From the NCBI RefSeq assembly GCF_032062135.1, contig NC_092861.1, positions 138,354,601 through 138,418,600 of the forward strand: a stretch of DNA of 64,000 bases, written 5' to 3'. The translations under genes and the position numbers were made by a program. A model generated the notes under the pieces. It worked only from the letters and a program-made list of their open reading frames with translations. It made no database searches and was not told the DNA's origin. This document shows positions 12,101 through 24,582 of the stretch, one piece after another (positions within the stretch are counted from its first letter, which is position 1; every line of letters begins with the position of its first letter). The DNA is from Pyxicephalus adspersus. Its lineage: Eukaryota; Chordata; Amphibia; Anura; Pyxicephalidae.

Positions 12101-15100
12101 TGGAAGCAGCAGGCTCGTTTCCTTTGTATGGCCGGGTTCATTGTGTCATTGGGGTACTGGAGCAGTTATCTGTGGGGTAAGTGACATCCTAAGCAGATCT
12201 ACATTCTAAATAAGGTTGCAATGCAGGCTAGATCTGCTTGATTTTTTTCATTTTGCTTGCATTTTGCACACATCTGTTTAAGGGACCCACAATTACATCT
12301 TTACCTTGGGAGTGCATTAAAAAAAGTTTGAGATTGTATTTAGCTGGGCGCACATTCATCTGCACTTTATATGTGCAGTTACCTAGCTGTAATTAACAAC
12401 ATGGGTGCTGGGAAACACAAGACTCCTAGGTGTGATCACTGTCATTTGTAAAGAATTGTCTAGCCTGATTTTAATCAACAGCAATTTTAAACATAAATAA
12501 TTGTGTTTATTACAACATAAATAAATGTATTTTTTTTTTATCAAAGGAGTGTAAGTTCCTAATTTTAACCAGGTTTTAGAAAGATGGAAAAGCAGCACAT
12601 GTAGCCAGTCCGCTGTGCTGCAGTGCACATGTTCTAACAAGGCGTTGGTGATTGGAGTGAATAGAGTGACGGCAAGATGGTTACTTCAATCCGCTGCATT
12701 TGGTCACAGGCTGATTTCCAAGTGTAACTAAACTCGCCTTCCCTCACTCTGTTTGTGGCTTCAACTTCAGCTCAAATTCGGGATCTACAGCCATCTTGAT
12801 TGGCCAGGCATGAGTGAAATAACTCGCATATAAGTGTGTCATAGACATTCATGTGTAGCTCAGTGTATATTCTAGAAACTATTGTGAACGGTCAAGCACG
12901 CTGGTTTTATTGCAGAAAAGACGTATTCGAACCTTATGCAAATAAAATCCTGCTTGCTGAGAGTTTAATTTCGCTTTAACTTTAGGTGACTCTGCATGTG
13001 ACCTAAAAACACTGCAACTGACGAAATTTTAACTTGTCTTTCTATGCCTATTTTCTAACTTCTTTGGTAAATAGATTGTCCTGATTTTTTTGCAACAACT
13101 TAAGCAGTCTTAAGCTTTTTACCAAGAAAAGCTGCAATATCCTTCATCCCTTACATAGAGTCACCTTCTCTCCTGTTTTCAAGGACTATTTTTATCCTTA
13201 TTATTTCAGCAAAGCAGTAGGCTAAACATGATAAAAGATCTTTAATGGAGAGTTACAGAATGCCTCCAGGTTGCCAATGCACAGGAGACATTTGGCAATT
13301 TGACTGCTTTATGAAAATGGTGGAGGTTGCAGAATGACATTTGGTTTATTAAAGTTTCTGTATCATGTTCCAGTTGTTGTTCTTTTCTATTTTAGTAAAG
13401 GAAAGTTTTGCTGTAACTGTTTGTGTTTTCATTTTATCTCACAAAGAGGTAATGTTAGTAATTTATTTTGTTGTTTTGACTTTACCATTCTGCTGCTTTA
13501 TTTGTACCTTTTTATGATCATGATGTGTTATAGTTATGAATAACAATGTCTGTGATTGTATTTAGGAGTCTTTCGGCGGTTGAGGAATGGAGAAAGTTGG
13601 TATCTGAGCTGATTACAATGTCTTACAAGCTCTCTGCTATCGTCTCGCCTGTTGTCCACAGTTCTTCTCCGGAAGGTCTTATGCCGATGGATACAGAGTC
13701 AGGCAAGTCTTTTCTATGTAGAGATAGTTTTAAATATTTTAATTTTAAGGGATGCTAAAAAACATTGCTGCATAAACTTAAACACTTAGTTGTGTTGTTT
13801 CCATTCTTTAGGGTTTTTTTCTGCTACAATTCTAGTAAAGAATTGTCAGCCTATAATAAAAAGGGTTTTCTTAAACCCTTAAGCTTTTTTTTTTGCTAAG
13901 TCGGAACTGGAACGCTCCAATCAAAGGGGAGCATGAGTTTTGCTGGTTAGAGAACCATCGGACTTAATTTGTAGTTGGCATGTCCGCAGTCTGACACTTG
14001 CGATGAGACCACTGCTTTACCACACAGAGTGCAAGGGCCACTCTCTGCAGCTTTTTTTGTGATTAATGCAGAAAGAAAAAACAACTTTAGGATATTTCAC
14101 ACCTTTCAAAGGACCAGAAATGTAATTGGCTGATTGGCCTAATAAAATTAAAAGTTCTCTTGAGCTTTCATATTTGTGTGCAGGTTTGTCTAATACAGTG
14201 TTTCTTGACCTTTTTAACACGGATGAACCCCTTTAAAGTAACAATCAAGTCTTTAGGGATCCCATGCTTTGATTACTATATCCATAGCTCACACAGTACA
14301 TTAGTGTGGTGGTCAGTGCGAGTAATGCCTCTTACATTGCTGACTAGTGGGAGGAATGTCACCCTTGGCCAAAAAGATTATTGGTGTCACTGAAACTGAC
14401 TTGACAGGTTTTTGCTGAAGGAAACCCTAGTAACCTCTGAAGGAACCCTAGGGTTCAACAGAACCCAGGTTGAGAACCACTGAGCTACTTTTGTAGAGAA
14501 TAATCCAATTTAGTTTAGTTCTCCAATACCTGATGAAAATACTATTGACATGCTGATCATTACTTTCCAGTCTCTTGGTTGATCTGTACTACTTTGGCTT
14601 ATCATCTGGCCAATATGTGTTCAGATTTTATGGTCAAATATTGTGATCTGCTACTAGTTTGCTAGTAACTCTTACAAAGTTTCATGACCTTTCTCTCTCA
14701 TTAATCAAGACAATGACAACTTAAGCATTGTCAAATTATGTTGATTTCCTTTTGTTAAAAATAAAATAAATTTCAATATATCAAGAAAAAACTAAAAAAA
14801 GGGTTTTGTTTTTGTAATTGCCAGTTGATTTACTCAGTAGTGGTCATTTGCCAACTCATGGAGTAAATGGTTCCTTAAGATGTTGGCTACACAATAGCAT
14901 TTAATAGTGATTAATTGCACATGATAACATAAGGCTGCAATTGTATATAATTAATCACTGCTTTATTGGCATTACTAGCAACCATAGTAATAACATGAAC
15001 TAACTCCAACGTAACATTAGGAAACTAGCAAATATTTCTGAAAAAACTACACTTATGCTAGATGCAAACTGACAGGAAATTGTTCAGATCATGAAAGTGT

Positions 15101-18100
15101 TGGTGGTTGCTTTTATTTGTTTGTTTGTTTAAATTTAGGTTTTCAATGCTCTTCTTGGCAGATGTGGAAAATTTCAAAAAGTTAGAACTTATGTGTTAAC
15201 TTATCCTGCTCAGAATCGCAAAGATAAAAAGAAATGTCAGAACAGGAATAATGATGTTAAGTAAATAGGAGCTTATTTTTTCCCACTGATGCAGGTTGTG
15301 CTTTATGTCCATATGATAATAATAAGTGGGACAATGTTTTGACACTTTACTGCACCTTTTACTGTCAGATGGAGTGTTTTAGTTTTTGGTAACTTGTTTT
15401 CCGGATACCCTACTTTTCTGTTACTGCAGAGTTCTGCTTTAACGTATTTCCTATTCATGCATTTTGTCTCATGACCTTTTATTTCCATAGCTGTTAACAG
15501 TTGATCTGCATAAGACTATTTTGTTTTTTGCTCCTTTGTGCTGAACGACACAACCACCGTGCCTTCAGACGTTTTGGGTCCTGTTACCTAAAACAGTCAG
15601 GGCACAGCAATAAACTCTGAGAGACAAAGCTGTTTGCGGTTCACCGTTCCCCACTGACTGTGTCCATTGTCTCTTGCAGAAGCCGCGGCTCAGTTGCACA
15701 TGATAATGAGTGAGATCAAACCACGGGACACAAATGATTACTTCACGCAGCCAAGAATATTACAGAAAGACTATGACCTACATTCCCAGGCCCTCCCCGA
15801 AGACCGCGTACCGTCCAATACCCTCTGTGCAGAAATGAAAGGTAATGACATGTCATTAAAGCAATTAAAAACCTAATTAGTCTGCTATGTTGATAGACTG
15901 CTGAAAAGTGGCCTAACAAAAAGTGTACTGATAAACTGAAAATAATAATTGTTCTGTGCAGTTTACAGCTGGCCCAGAATTTGCTAGAATTTGGACCAGA
16001 AGTTTTCTAGAACAGTGGTCCTGCCATCACATGTTCCAGATTTGGTTCTGGGCTCGCCACAAACAAGCAGGCTTTTAGCGTTTAACGCCCCCCCTGTCAT
16101 TTTACATTTTCCTTGTGGGCTCACTTTGCTTTGATCAATTGCTGTGGCCTTAAGCAGTGCCGACAAGTTAAGGAATTTCTTTTTCTCTGCCATTAAAGAT
16201 TTAGCAGCATGGGATTGCTGGCTTGCTTTGTATCAAGCCACTGTTTAAAGCTATATGAAAATATATACGCCAGTCTTCACTGTGATGGGAATAATGAGGA
16301 TTGACTGGATACACCTGCACACATGGGAAAATAGAGTTTAATGGGACAGGTCTCCCACACTGTGCTTTTCTATGTCTGAAATATTTAGGACCTATCCTTA
16401 GTCCTAATGGAAGGGAACCTGTCACATCTGACAGATTTAGAGTATAAAGGGTGCCTTTATTATAAGCAAAATATTGTCCTTGCACCCAAAGACTCTTGTA
16501 AACACCGTAGTATAGTCCTTGACCTATTGGGTATCTTAACCCCAAACAAAAGTACTAATATTGTAGATCACCAGCCCCGAGATATAGTGGTAGCATTAAT
16601 TTTTCTTTTTTAAGTGGAAATACCCTTTCTGCAGGTACAGAAAAAAACCTGTTGATCCTACAGAAATTCCAGTGTATTTTGTAACTTATTGTGAGTGTTG
16701 GCAATTTTCTTCTGCTAACTACAAATCTCTGTATCTGTATTCGTGAACAAGATAGAGGACGGTGCAAGTAGTGTAGTTGGTTGGATAGCAAGAACGCTAT
16801 GAGATTAGTACTTGGGCATCTTTGGTCTACCAGCCCTTGTAGACCAGGGACAGTTAATTCATATTCTGTTGTTTACCCCTTTCTGCTGTTGGTATTTGAA
16901 AAAGCAAACCCTGAATGTAGATCAGCAGCAGTGCTACTAAAGGGAGGTTTACAACAGTATTTCAGATCGAAGTAGTTTATGACCGTGCTGCCACCATAGA
17001 CCAGGAGGAGATCTATGAAGAGTTAAAATAACAGGATCAAGAGTTTGTAAGGTAGGAAAAGTCTTGGATATAAATATTTTTGTGTAGAGACACAAGTTTA
17101 GGTGTCCTTAAATAAAAATCATACAGTTTTTAACATTAAATAATGGGAAGTTTCAGGGAAGTACATCCATCCCTTTCGCCTACCTGAAGAATCTAAATGT
17201 ATACTATATTTAATTAGATTTTGAGCCTCATGGAGCCATGTATGAGCCGATCACAGCCTCCAAATTAACAATGTCCCTTTAAGGTGCGTACACACTTCCA
17301 ATTTTTATCGTTCCAATCGAACGACGAACGATCGATTGGGCAAAAAATCGTTCGTAAAAAAGTAACCAACGACGCCAACGAACGAGGAAACTCGTTGGAA
17401 ACGAACGACCGGACCGGCGGATCGGATTGGACGACGATCGTTGAACATCGTTCGTGTGTACGGTCGTTCGTTGATCGTCCATGTTCAGAGCATGCGTGAT
17501 GAACGAACGTCCGTTCACTTTCCTGTCGTGCACATAGTTCCTCTATCGATCAAACGATCGTATCTATTGTGTGTACAATATCTACGAACGATCGTGTCGT
17601 TATCTCTATGTGCAGGAGCGGTGCTATACGATCGTTCGTAGATATCGTGCAGGATCGTTCGTCGTTCGTTTTCCAACGATAATAATTGGAAGTGTGTACG
17701 TAGCTTTAGGCTTTACATTTCTCTACTTTTGCATGGGTAGAGGTTGATATGCTTTGTATTTTGACTGGTGTGAGTGATTACAGTGAAGAGAATAGGAGCC
17801 TAACACTTTTGTGTCCAGTGTGTGAACACATCACTTGACAAAGCAGTGCATCCCCCGTGCACATTGTCTATTGATGAGTCTCTTACTATAAAACAAACAA
17901 TACAAAAATCTCCCAGCACTTTGTCTTTACTGCTGATAAACAAACCCTAGCAAAGGCTTGGTTCTTGAGCATCCCCACCATAACACAAGTAAAACGCAAG
18001 GTCATGTTTGGACACTTTGGATTACCTACTATTTACCAGGTTACTTTACATGGACCTGCCTTCTCTCATGTCTTTTCCCTCTACTTTTCATGCAACTGCA

Positions 18101-21100
18101 ATCTATTCTGTATTCAAGGCTGATCCTGTGTTCCGTACATGTTGTCTCTCCATTGCTCCCTCCTTGGTTATATCCATCTCCTCCTCTCTTATCCTTATTA
18201 CTCCTTGCTGCTTTCTTTTTCTTCTCTGCTTGCTTTGAAACGTATATTGTGAATGGCTAGGCAGCATTTTACATAGGCCATACATTTGCCTATTATTTAT
18301 GTTATGAAACTGATGTTTCACTCTGTTTTTGAATACACACTTTACCATGTTTGTAATGGGTATTCCTGCAACTCCTTATTTATGCTCTCTTTGCCATTTG
18401 TTTCTTATTTTTCTATTCTCTAAAAAAAAATAATTGAAAGAAAAAATTTCCCAGCACAATTACAGCTATCCTATTAAAAAAAAACAAACACTGTTTCAAC
18501 AATTTTGTACTATAGAAAGAGCGCAAAAATCATTGTGGCATGTGTCCTATTCTCATATTAGAATATTCTGTTCCTTGTGAAGTGGCTGTAAGCATATCAT
18601 TCCTCAACAGCTTTTTATTATTACTAGCAGACCTTTGAGCACTCTTTTTATTTTTTTTTCCTGTTAGTGTGGGCTTCCGGCACTGCAGTGGTTTCCCAAA
18701 TGTGTGGGACACTCATTTTGCCCTGAGGCTTCCAGTGTTAGAGCTGTTTAATAATCTTGCGATGGAAAGCTATGATGGTGTTGAATGTTTTTGTGCCATA
18801 TGTGTGTAATGGGTTGTCTGAGGGGATCCTTAGCCATTCCTTTAGTTTATTTGCTTACTGTGGTGGAATGATTGGCTTCATCTGATAACAGGAATGCAAG
18901 TTGTGGTTGCTGACAGATCTTTGATAACAACTCTTCTTCATATCTTCATTTTCTTTATCTCATTTACTTGGTGATTCTCATGATTACTCATGATGCTTCT
19001 AATGCAAAGGATGTGGGTTTGGTCCCCATATAAATAACCCTGCATCACAAAAAAATAAATATTGTCTGCTACTTGCTCTAATCCATGTGTCCTATACTAA
19101 ATCAAGTGCGCTGAATCTAAATCTGAAGTCCAATTCTGCCTAGGACGTCAGGATACTAAATTAATTACGTGTATAGACATGATTAACTACATTCTCTCGT
19201 TCTGCAGTTACTATGTAATCTCTATAGATAACTAACTTTTGCCTCATTGTTCTATGACATTACAAAAACGTAGTTTCATGCTGCAACAACATTTACAATT
19301 ACACAAAAGTCCTTGTTCAACACACATGTACACTTCAGAAGTGTTTCAGGCATTTGCGTTTGTGTCTCTCCACTGTCTCACGTTGCAGAAACCAGCAGTA
19401 GTCACCCATCATGTTGGGAATGCACCACCCTTGATACCTTGTTTCCATAACAGAAATGTCTTGGTGGAACCTCTTCCCTTGTTCACCACTCACATCACCC
19501 AAATTTAGTGGGAAGAAGTACCAGATGGAAACGAAAAAAATAATTTTCAGTGACGTTCGTCAAGTTGATGGTATGCTGTTAGCATGTTGTTCATGAGTTC
19601 AGCATAGTTTTCAACTAGCTGGTTGCCCAGAAAGTTTTGTGCAACTAGCACAAATGAATCCCAATCCAAACTTGTCCTTCAGATACTGAAAACCCATACC
19701 ATCACGATCAATTGCAACAACAATGTTTTTCATTAATTCAAGTTTAATATGAAGTGGCGGAAGGTAAACTTTTTGTGAATCAATGAGATATATGCCTCAT
19801 GTTGTACTGGTCAACAGGGTGTTCAGGTCTGGGTGGCCATTATTTTGTAATGGTTGCTGTCATCATGACACAGAAATTTTGTATATCCCAATTGCAGGCC
19901 AAGAAGGAGTGCCACCACCTTCAGGTCACCACAAACAATCCACATATGTTCTGAATAGTTAATCAATTTCAAAATGACCTCCTTGGATTCGTATGTCTCT
20001 TTCATCCTCTCGGGAAGAGGAACAGAAGGTTTTTTGTTACCTTTATGCAGCATTACAGCTTTCAAACTTACTTTGATTGAGTCTGTGAACAATCTCCACT
20101 GCTCTTGTATTTATTCACAACCTAACTCCATCATCAGACCACTCACATCAGTACAGAAGCAAATGTCATTTTCCGGCTTGTAACAACCTGCAAACTTTCT
20201 GTGACGATCACAAAAGTGTGAAGTTGACGTTCTTTTTTGGAGGCTAACAGGTCAGACTTTTTTGACAAAGACAAGTCCCTTACTAGATCATCTAAATCTG
20301 ATTGGCTTATGAAATGTGGCTTACCCTTTTCAAATTGGGGTTCATAACATTCATTGTATCCACATCATCCTCCTGTTCCTCATCCGATATGTCACTGTCA
20401 GTAACAACAGATGTAGGATGAACTGGCACTGGATTCTCTGCATCATGTGGCACTGGCTTCAGAGCAGATTCACAATCAGGATAGACGATTTTTGACTTTG
20501 TCTTCTTCGAAAACCAATCAATTTTATTCATACAGAAGTAGCAGGGCGAGTGATGGTCTTTTGGCTCATGACAAACCTTAGGCACAGCAAAAGGCATTTT
20601 ATTCCTTTTCCCATTCAACCATTGTGTTAGGCCAACGTAACACACCTGACAGCAGATATGAGGTGCCCAGCTTTTATCCTGATCTCCAATTTCACATCCA
20701 AAGTAATACTTGTAAGCAAAGCTCACCCTCTTGGTTAGGTTCTGGCGTTGATCACACGGGATATATGTAAATGTAGCAAGAATTTAGTTTATTAACGAGC
20801 CTACTCATCTTTAGCTCAACAAGTACTCACTATGGCCTAGCTGTACTATCCAATAAGATGGTTTCGCACTGGAGACAAGCCCTTGGTCTATTTCCCTTAC
20901 ATACCTATCTCTGACATCAGCTCACTGACTTGCCTAGACATGCCCAGTTGCTGCTGGAACATGCATGCCACCCGGATGCGTGATTCAGCTGAGCCTGCAG
21001 CAGGCATAGTGGTGGCTGAAACTGCTAAAATGTTCCCATGTAAAAATACATTACCCAAATATGGACCATTTGAACAGCAATAGCTTGCCTATAACTTAAA

Positions 21101-24100
21101 ATCTGTACGTGATAGGCAAATTCTGAGTTCAGATTTGGAATCGGCACACTCGATATCATGTAAATCACATGTGTTATTCCCAGTAGCAAAATTGTTGTGC
21201 AGTGTAATCACTTTGCTTCACTTTGCTACTGCATAAAATACACAAACTAGTCTGTTTTCAGTTCAGGAGATGAGAGGGGTCAGTGAAATATATTAGGGAC
21301 ATGGGAGCTAAGAGTGGAAAATAGAAGAGCAGAGGCGTCTGAAGTTACCATGAAGGAGAACAGAGATATGGGAGCTAAGATGGGACAGTAGAAGAGCAGA
21401 GACATCAGAAAAGACCCTGAAGAAGAACAGAGACATAGGAGCTAATAGGGAACAATAGAAGAGCAGAGGCGTGAGAAATAACCATGAAGAAGAACAGGAG
21501 GAGATAAGAGGGGACAATTGAAGAGCAGAGACATCAGAAGGGACCATGAAGGAGAACAGAGACATAGGAGAAAAGAGTTGACAATTAAAAAGCAGAGGCA
21601 CCAGAAGGGACCACGAAGAACAGTTAAAGTAGCTGGGTGAAGATAATAGTGAAATGGCGCAGAGACATGAGAGCTGAGAGAGGACAGTAAAGAAGCACAG
21701 AAATATTGGAACTAAGAGGGACAGTGAAGGTGAGCAAAGATGCAGGTGCTGAAAGGGCACAGTAAGGAAAAACAGAGGCCCAGAAGCTATAAAGTGAAAG
21801 TCAAGGAGCTGAGAAGAGACAAGCACTGGAGCTGAAATGTTCATTGAGTAGAAATGTAGGAGCTAAGAGGGGACAGTGAAGAAGGGTTAAAACCTTGAAA
21901 AAAGATTTGCTCCCTGAATTTGTTGTGCACCTTCTCTAATGTTATTGTATGTGTCAGGTTTCTTCATAAATAATAACATTAAATAAATGTAGTCAGTAAG
22001 GTATTATAGACCTGAGTTTGAGCAGGCACTGAAATTGGCCTATTTAATAACGGAGTTGAAAATCTTCACCTAATTAATTGTGTGATTGTTCACTTCAGCT
22101 ATCCAACAGTGTGAAAAACAAATTTCTGCTTACTTACTTTAACTGCACGTGAATGAGGCATGTAAAGTAAAAAGGTAAGTATTTTGCTAGAGATTTCTGA
22201 AGGATTAAGATAATTTCAGAGAATATTCAGCCAAATTTCTGGAGTTAACGTTCTCAACTCTTCTAGTACACTAACCTTAATATCTCAGCTTGTGAAGGAG
22301 AAAAGTGCAGGACTATCTTATCGAGTGGATGGAGAACAGAAGTTTAAAGGAGGGTTAAGTATGTAAACCTAGAGGAACAGGAGTATGTAAAGATGGTATA
22401 GCATATTTTTTTTTTCTGCGTGTGTGATTTACAGCATTACTTTAGCTGTTGTTAGGGCTAACATTACAATATCAGATCATTAATCAGTAATCAATATTAA
22501 TATACAGCAATGTCATGTTTCAGTTTATTTTCTAATTGCATGATTTCACTTAGGTGCCATAGTTGGCACCATTACAAAACCATATAAACACCTTAAAGGG
22601 TGTGGGTATAGAAATGCATGCTGCCAGATGTCATGTGTAGGGCACAAGAAGTGTGTATGGTCATGAAAGTGGATGTATCATCTCTTTCAAATGGCATTGG
22701 ACAATACGTATAATTTTACTAGACAACCGGGTCATGGCTACTATAGGACAGTAGTGGTAGGAATATTTTTCACATCCTTCCAATGAACTTCATGCTTTTC
22801 AAAAGAAGTAATAGAAATCCAGTGGTTAAGAGATTCACTTACAGGCCCACAATGAAAACATTAGCCATTACCCTTGCTCTTTTCTTTCCACTTGGAATCT
22901 TAGAATTCAATCCTATGAAAGTTCCCTTGTGAATTGATCTCTCTTTTGGTCCTTAACCATTTACATACAAAACGTTTTGTTCAAAAATAAGGTAAATGTA
23001 TTCAAAATATTTTTGTTCTGGTTTCCAGGAAATCGTTATAGTAGTAGTATATAAATGTATACCTGTGTGTGATTTAATTATCCTTATTGAAAGGTATCTA
23101 GGCCTTCAAGCCTGCATTATGTCTTGTAGATGATCTGTTCAAGTACATAATGATAACAATGCCTGCTAAAGAAAGCTGTTTTAGAAGATGAAGTATGCTT
23201 AGTATGTAAGCATGAGTTATTTTTGTTGGCAAATTATCATATTTATAGTTCAGGGTACAAAGTTCTGTTCATTTTAAATGCAAGTCATATCAAACACTGC
23301 AGCCAAGTACAGGTCAGCATGTTTAGTGTCATACTGATAGGATTTAATGTTGCCTGAACCGTATATATTTTTCTCTTCTGTAATTTTGTTTTCATCATAC
23401 GTGCAGTAGATCAGAAATCGATCACACTGAGTAGCAGGCAGTAAAGAAAAAACCGGCATTAGCAGAAAGTTCATAAAAGGGACACAAGATGGGATGAACA
23501 GAATGGGCAAAATCATTGCACAGTAAGAAAAAAGAGGGTGCACCAAGGAGTACAAAACATGTTTTTGGTTAAAAGAAAAAAGAATTATTATCTGCTGTTA
23601 AATAAATACAACAATGTATATTTACATTTTGCATAATTTGTAGTTTTAAGATAACTTGCAAAAGAGGTAAGAATCAGAGGGGAGGCCAACAGTGACTTGC
23701 CTTAGATCAAAACTTGCAATAAGTCAATTGTTTTTAGAGAGTTGACAAGACATTCTATCTCCTTTTAATGAACAATAAATAAAATATAATATTACTTGTC
23801 TTCCTCTACACTTATACTGACATCTATCAGTAGCAATAGGTTTCGTTGAATAGAGAATCTAAAAGTATCTTTCTTTATAAGGGTGGCCATGCTTTCTGCC
23901 TACTTGTTCTTACATGTTCCCTACATGGACTTCCTTCATGCGGGTGACCATGCTGGCCATCTACTTGTTTTAGTGTGCTCCTTTTCCATTTCCCTTTTAA
24001 TTACCTCAAACCTGAACAATAGGTAAAAAAGAATATTTCTTGTGTTCCTCAATGCTTATCCTGACATCTGTCAGTAGCAATAGGGATTTGTGAATAGAGA

Positions 24101-24549
24101 ATCAAAGTCTTTTCCTTTATGAGGGTGACCCTGCTTTCTGCCTACTTGTTCCTACGTGTTCCCTACATGGATTACATTCAGCCAGCACTTAAGACTTCTC
24201 TGCATACATTATCAACACATTGAAAAGATGACCCAATCGACAGTGGACCTGGGATAAGACCCACCATGTTTTTGTGTCTCATCCTATGTGTATTCAGGTC
24301 AGTTGTAAATAGATTTTAAACATTACAAATTATATTATAATATATATTGTTACAAGATTATAAACACATACAAATCTGACCTTTGTGAAAGGCACCCATT
24401 ATAAGCGTGCATGTAAGCTCTTCGGGGCAGGATCCTCTTCTCCTCCTGTGTCACTGTCTTTATCTGACTGTCATTTGCAACCCCTATTTAATGTACAGCG
24501 CTGCGTAATATGTTGGCACTATATAAATCCTGTTTTTTATTATTATTAT

Positions 24550-24582
<33 letters not shown>

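Larger units (their letters stand above)
13703..15679 (+). other. THADA intron G-H, GC-AG type
   Basis: This 2.0-kb intron starts GCAAGT and ends CTCTTGCAG. It contains the hAT MITE at 14196-14482. The remaining sequence (14483-15679) is AT-rich with no recognised element. Confidence 0.88.

Noticed and set aside
17279..17641. Three overlapping open frames on both strands at 17.3-17.6 kb
   Set aside because: They are caused by the palindromic CGTTCG-rich MITE, which contains few stop codons in any frame.
20307..20726. 139-aa minus-strand open frame taken as an intact host gene
   Set aside because: It is only the N-terminal part of a broken multi-copy transposase-like gene; the rest continues downstream in other frames, and a second copy exists at 54-55.6 kb.
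21308..21844. 178-aa minus-strand open frame, the longest in the window
   Set aside because: It lies wholly within the purine-rich 67-bp minisatellite. Its Leu/Ser/Phe-rich sequence follows from the base composition, the period is not a multiple of three, and it resembles no protein family I know.
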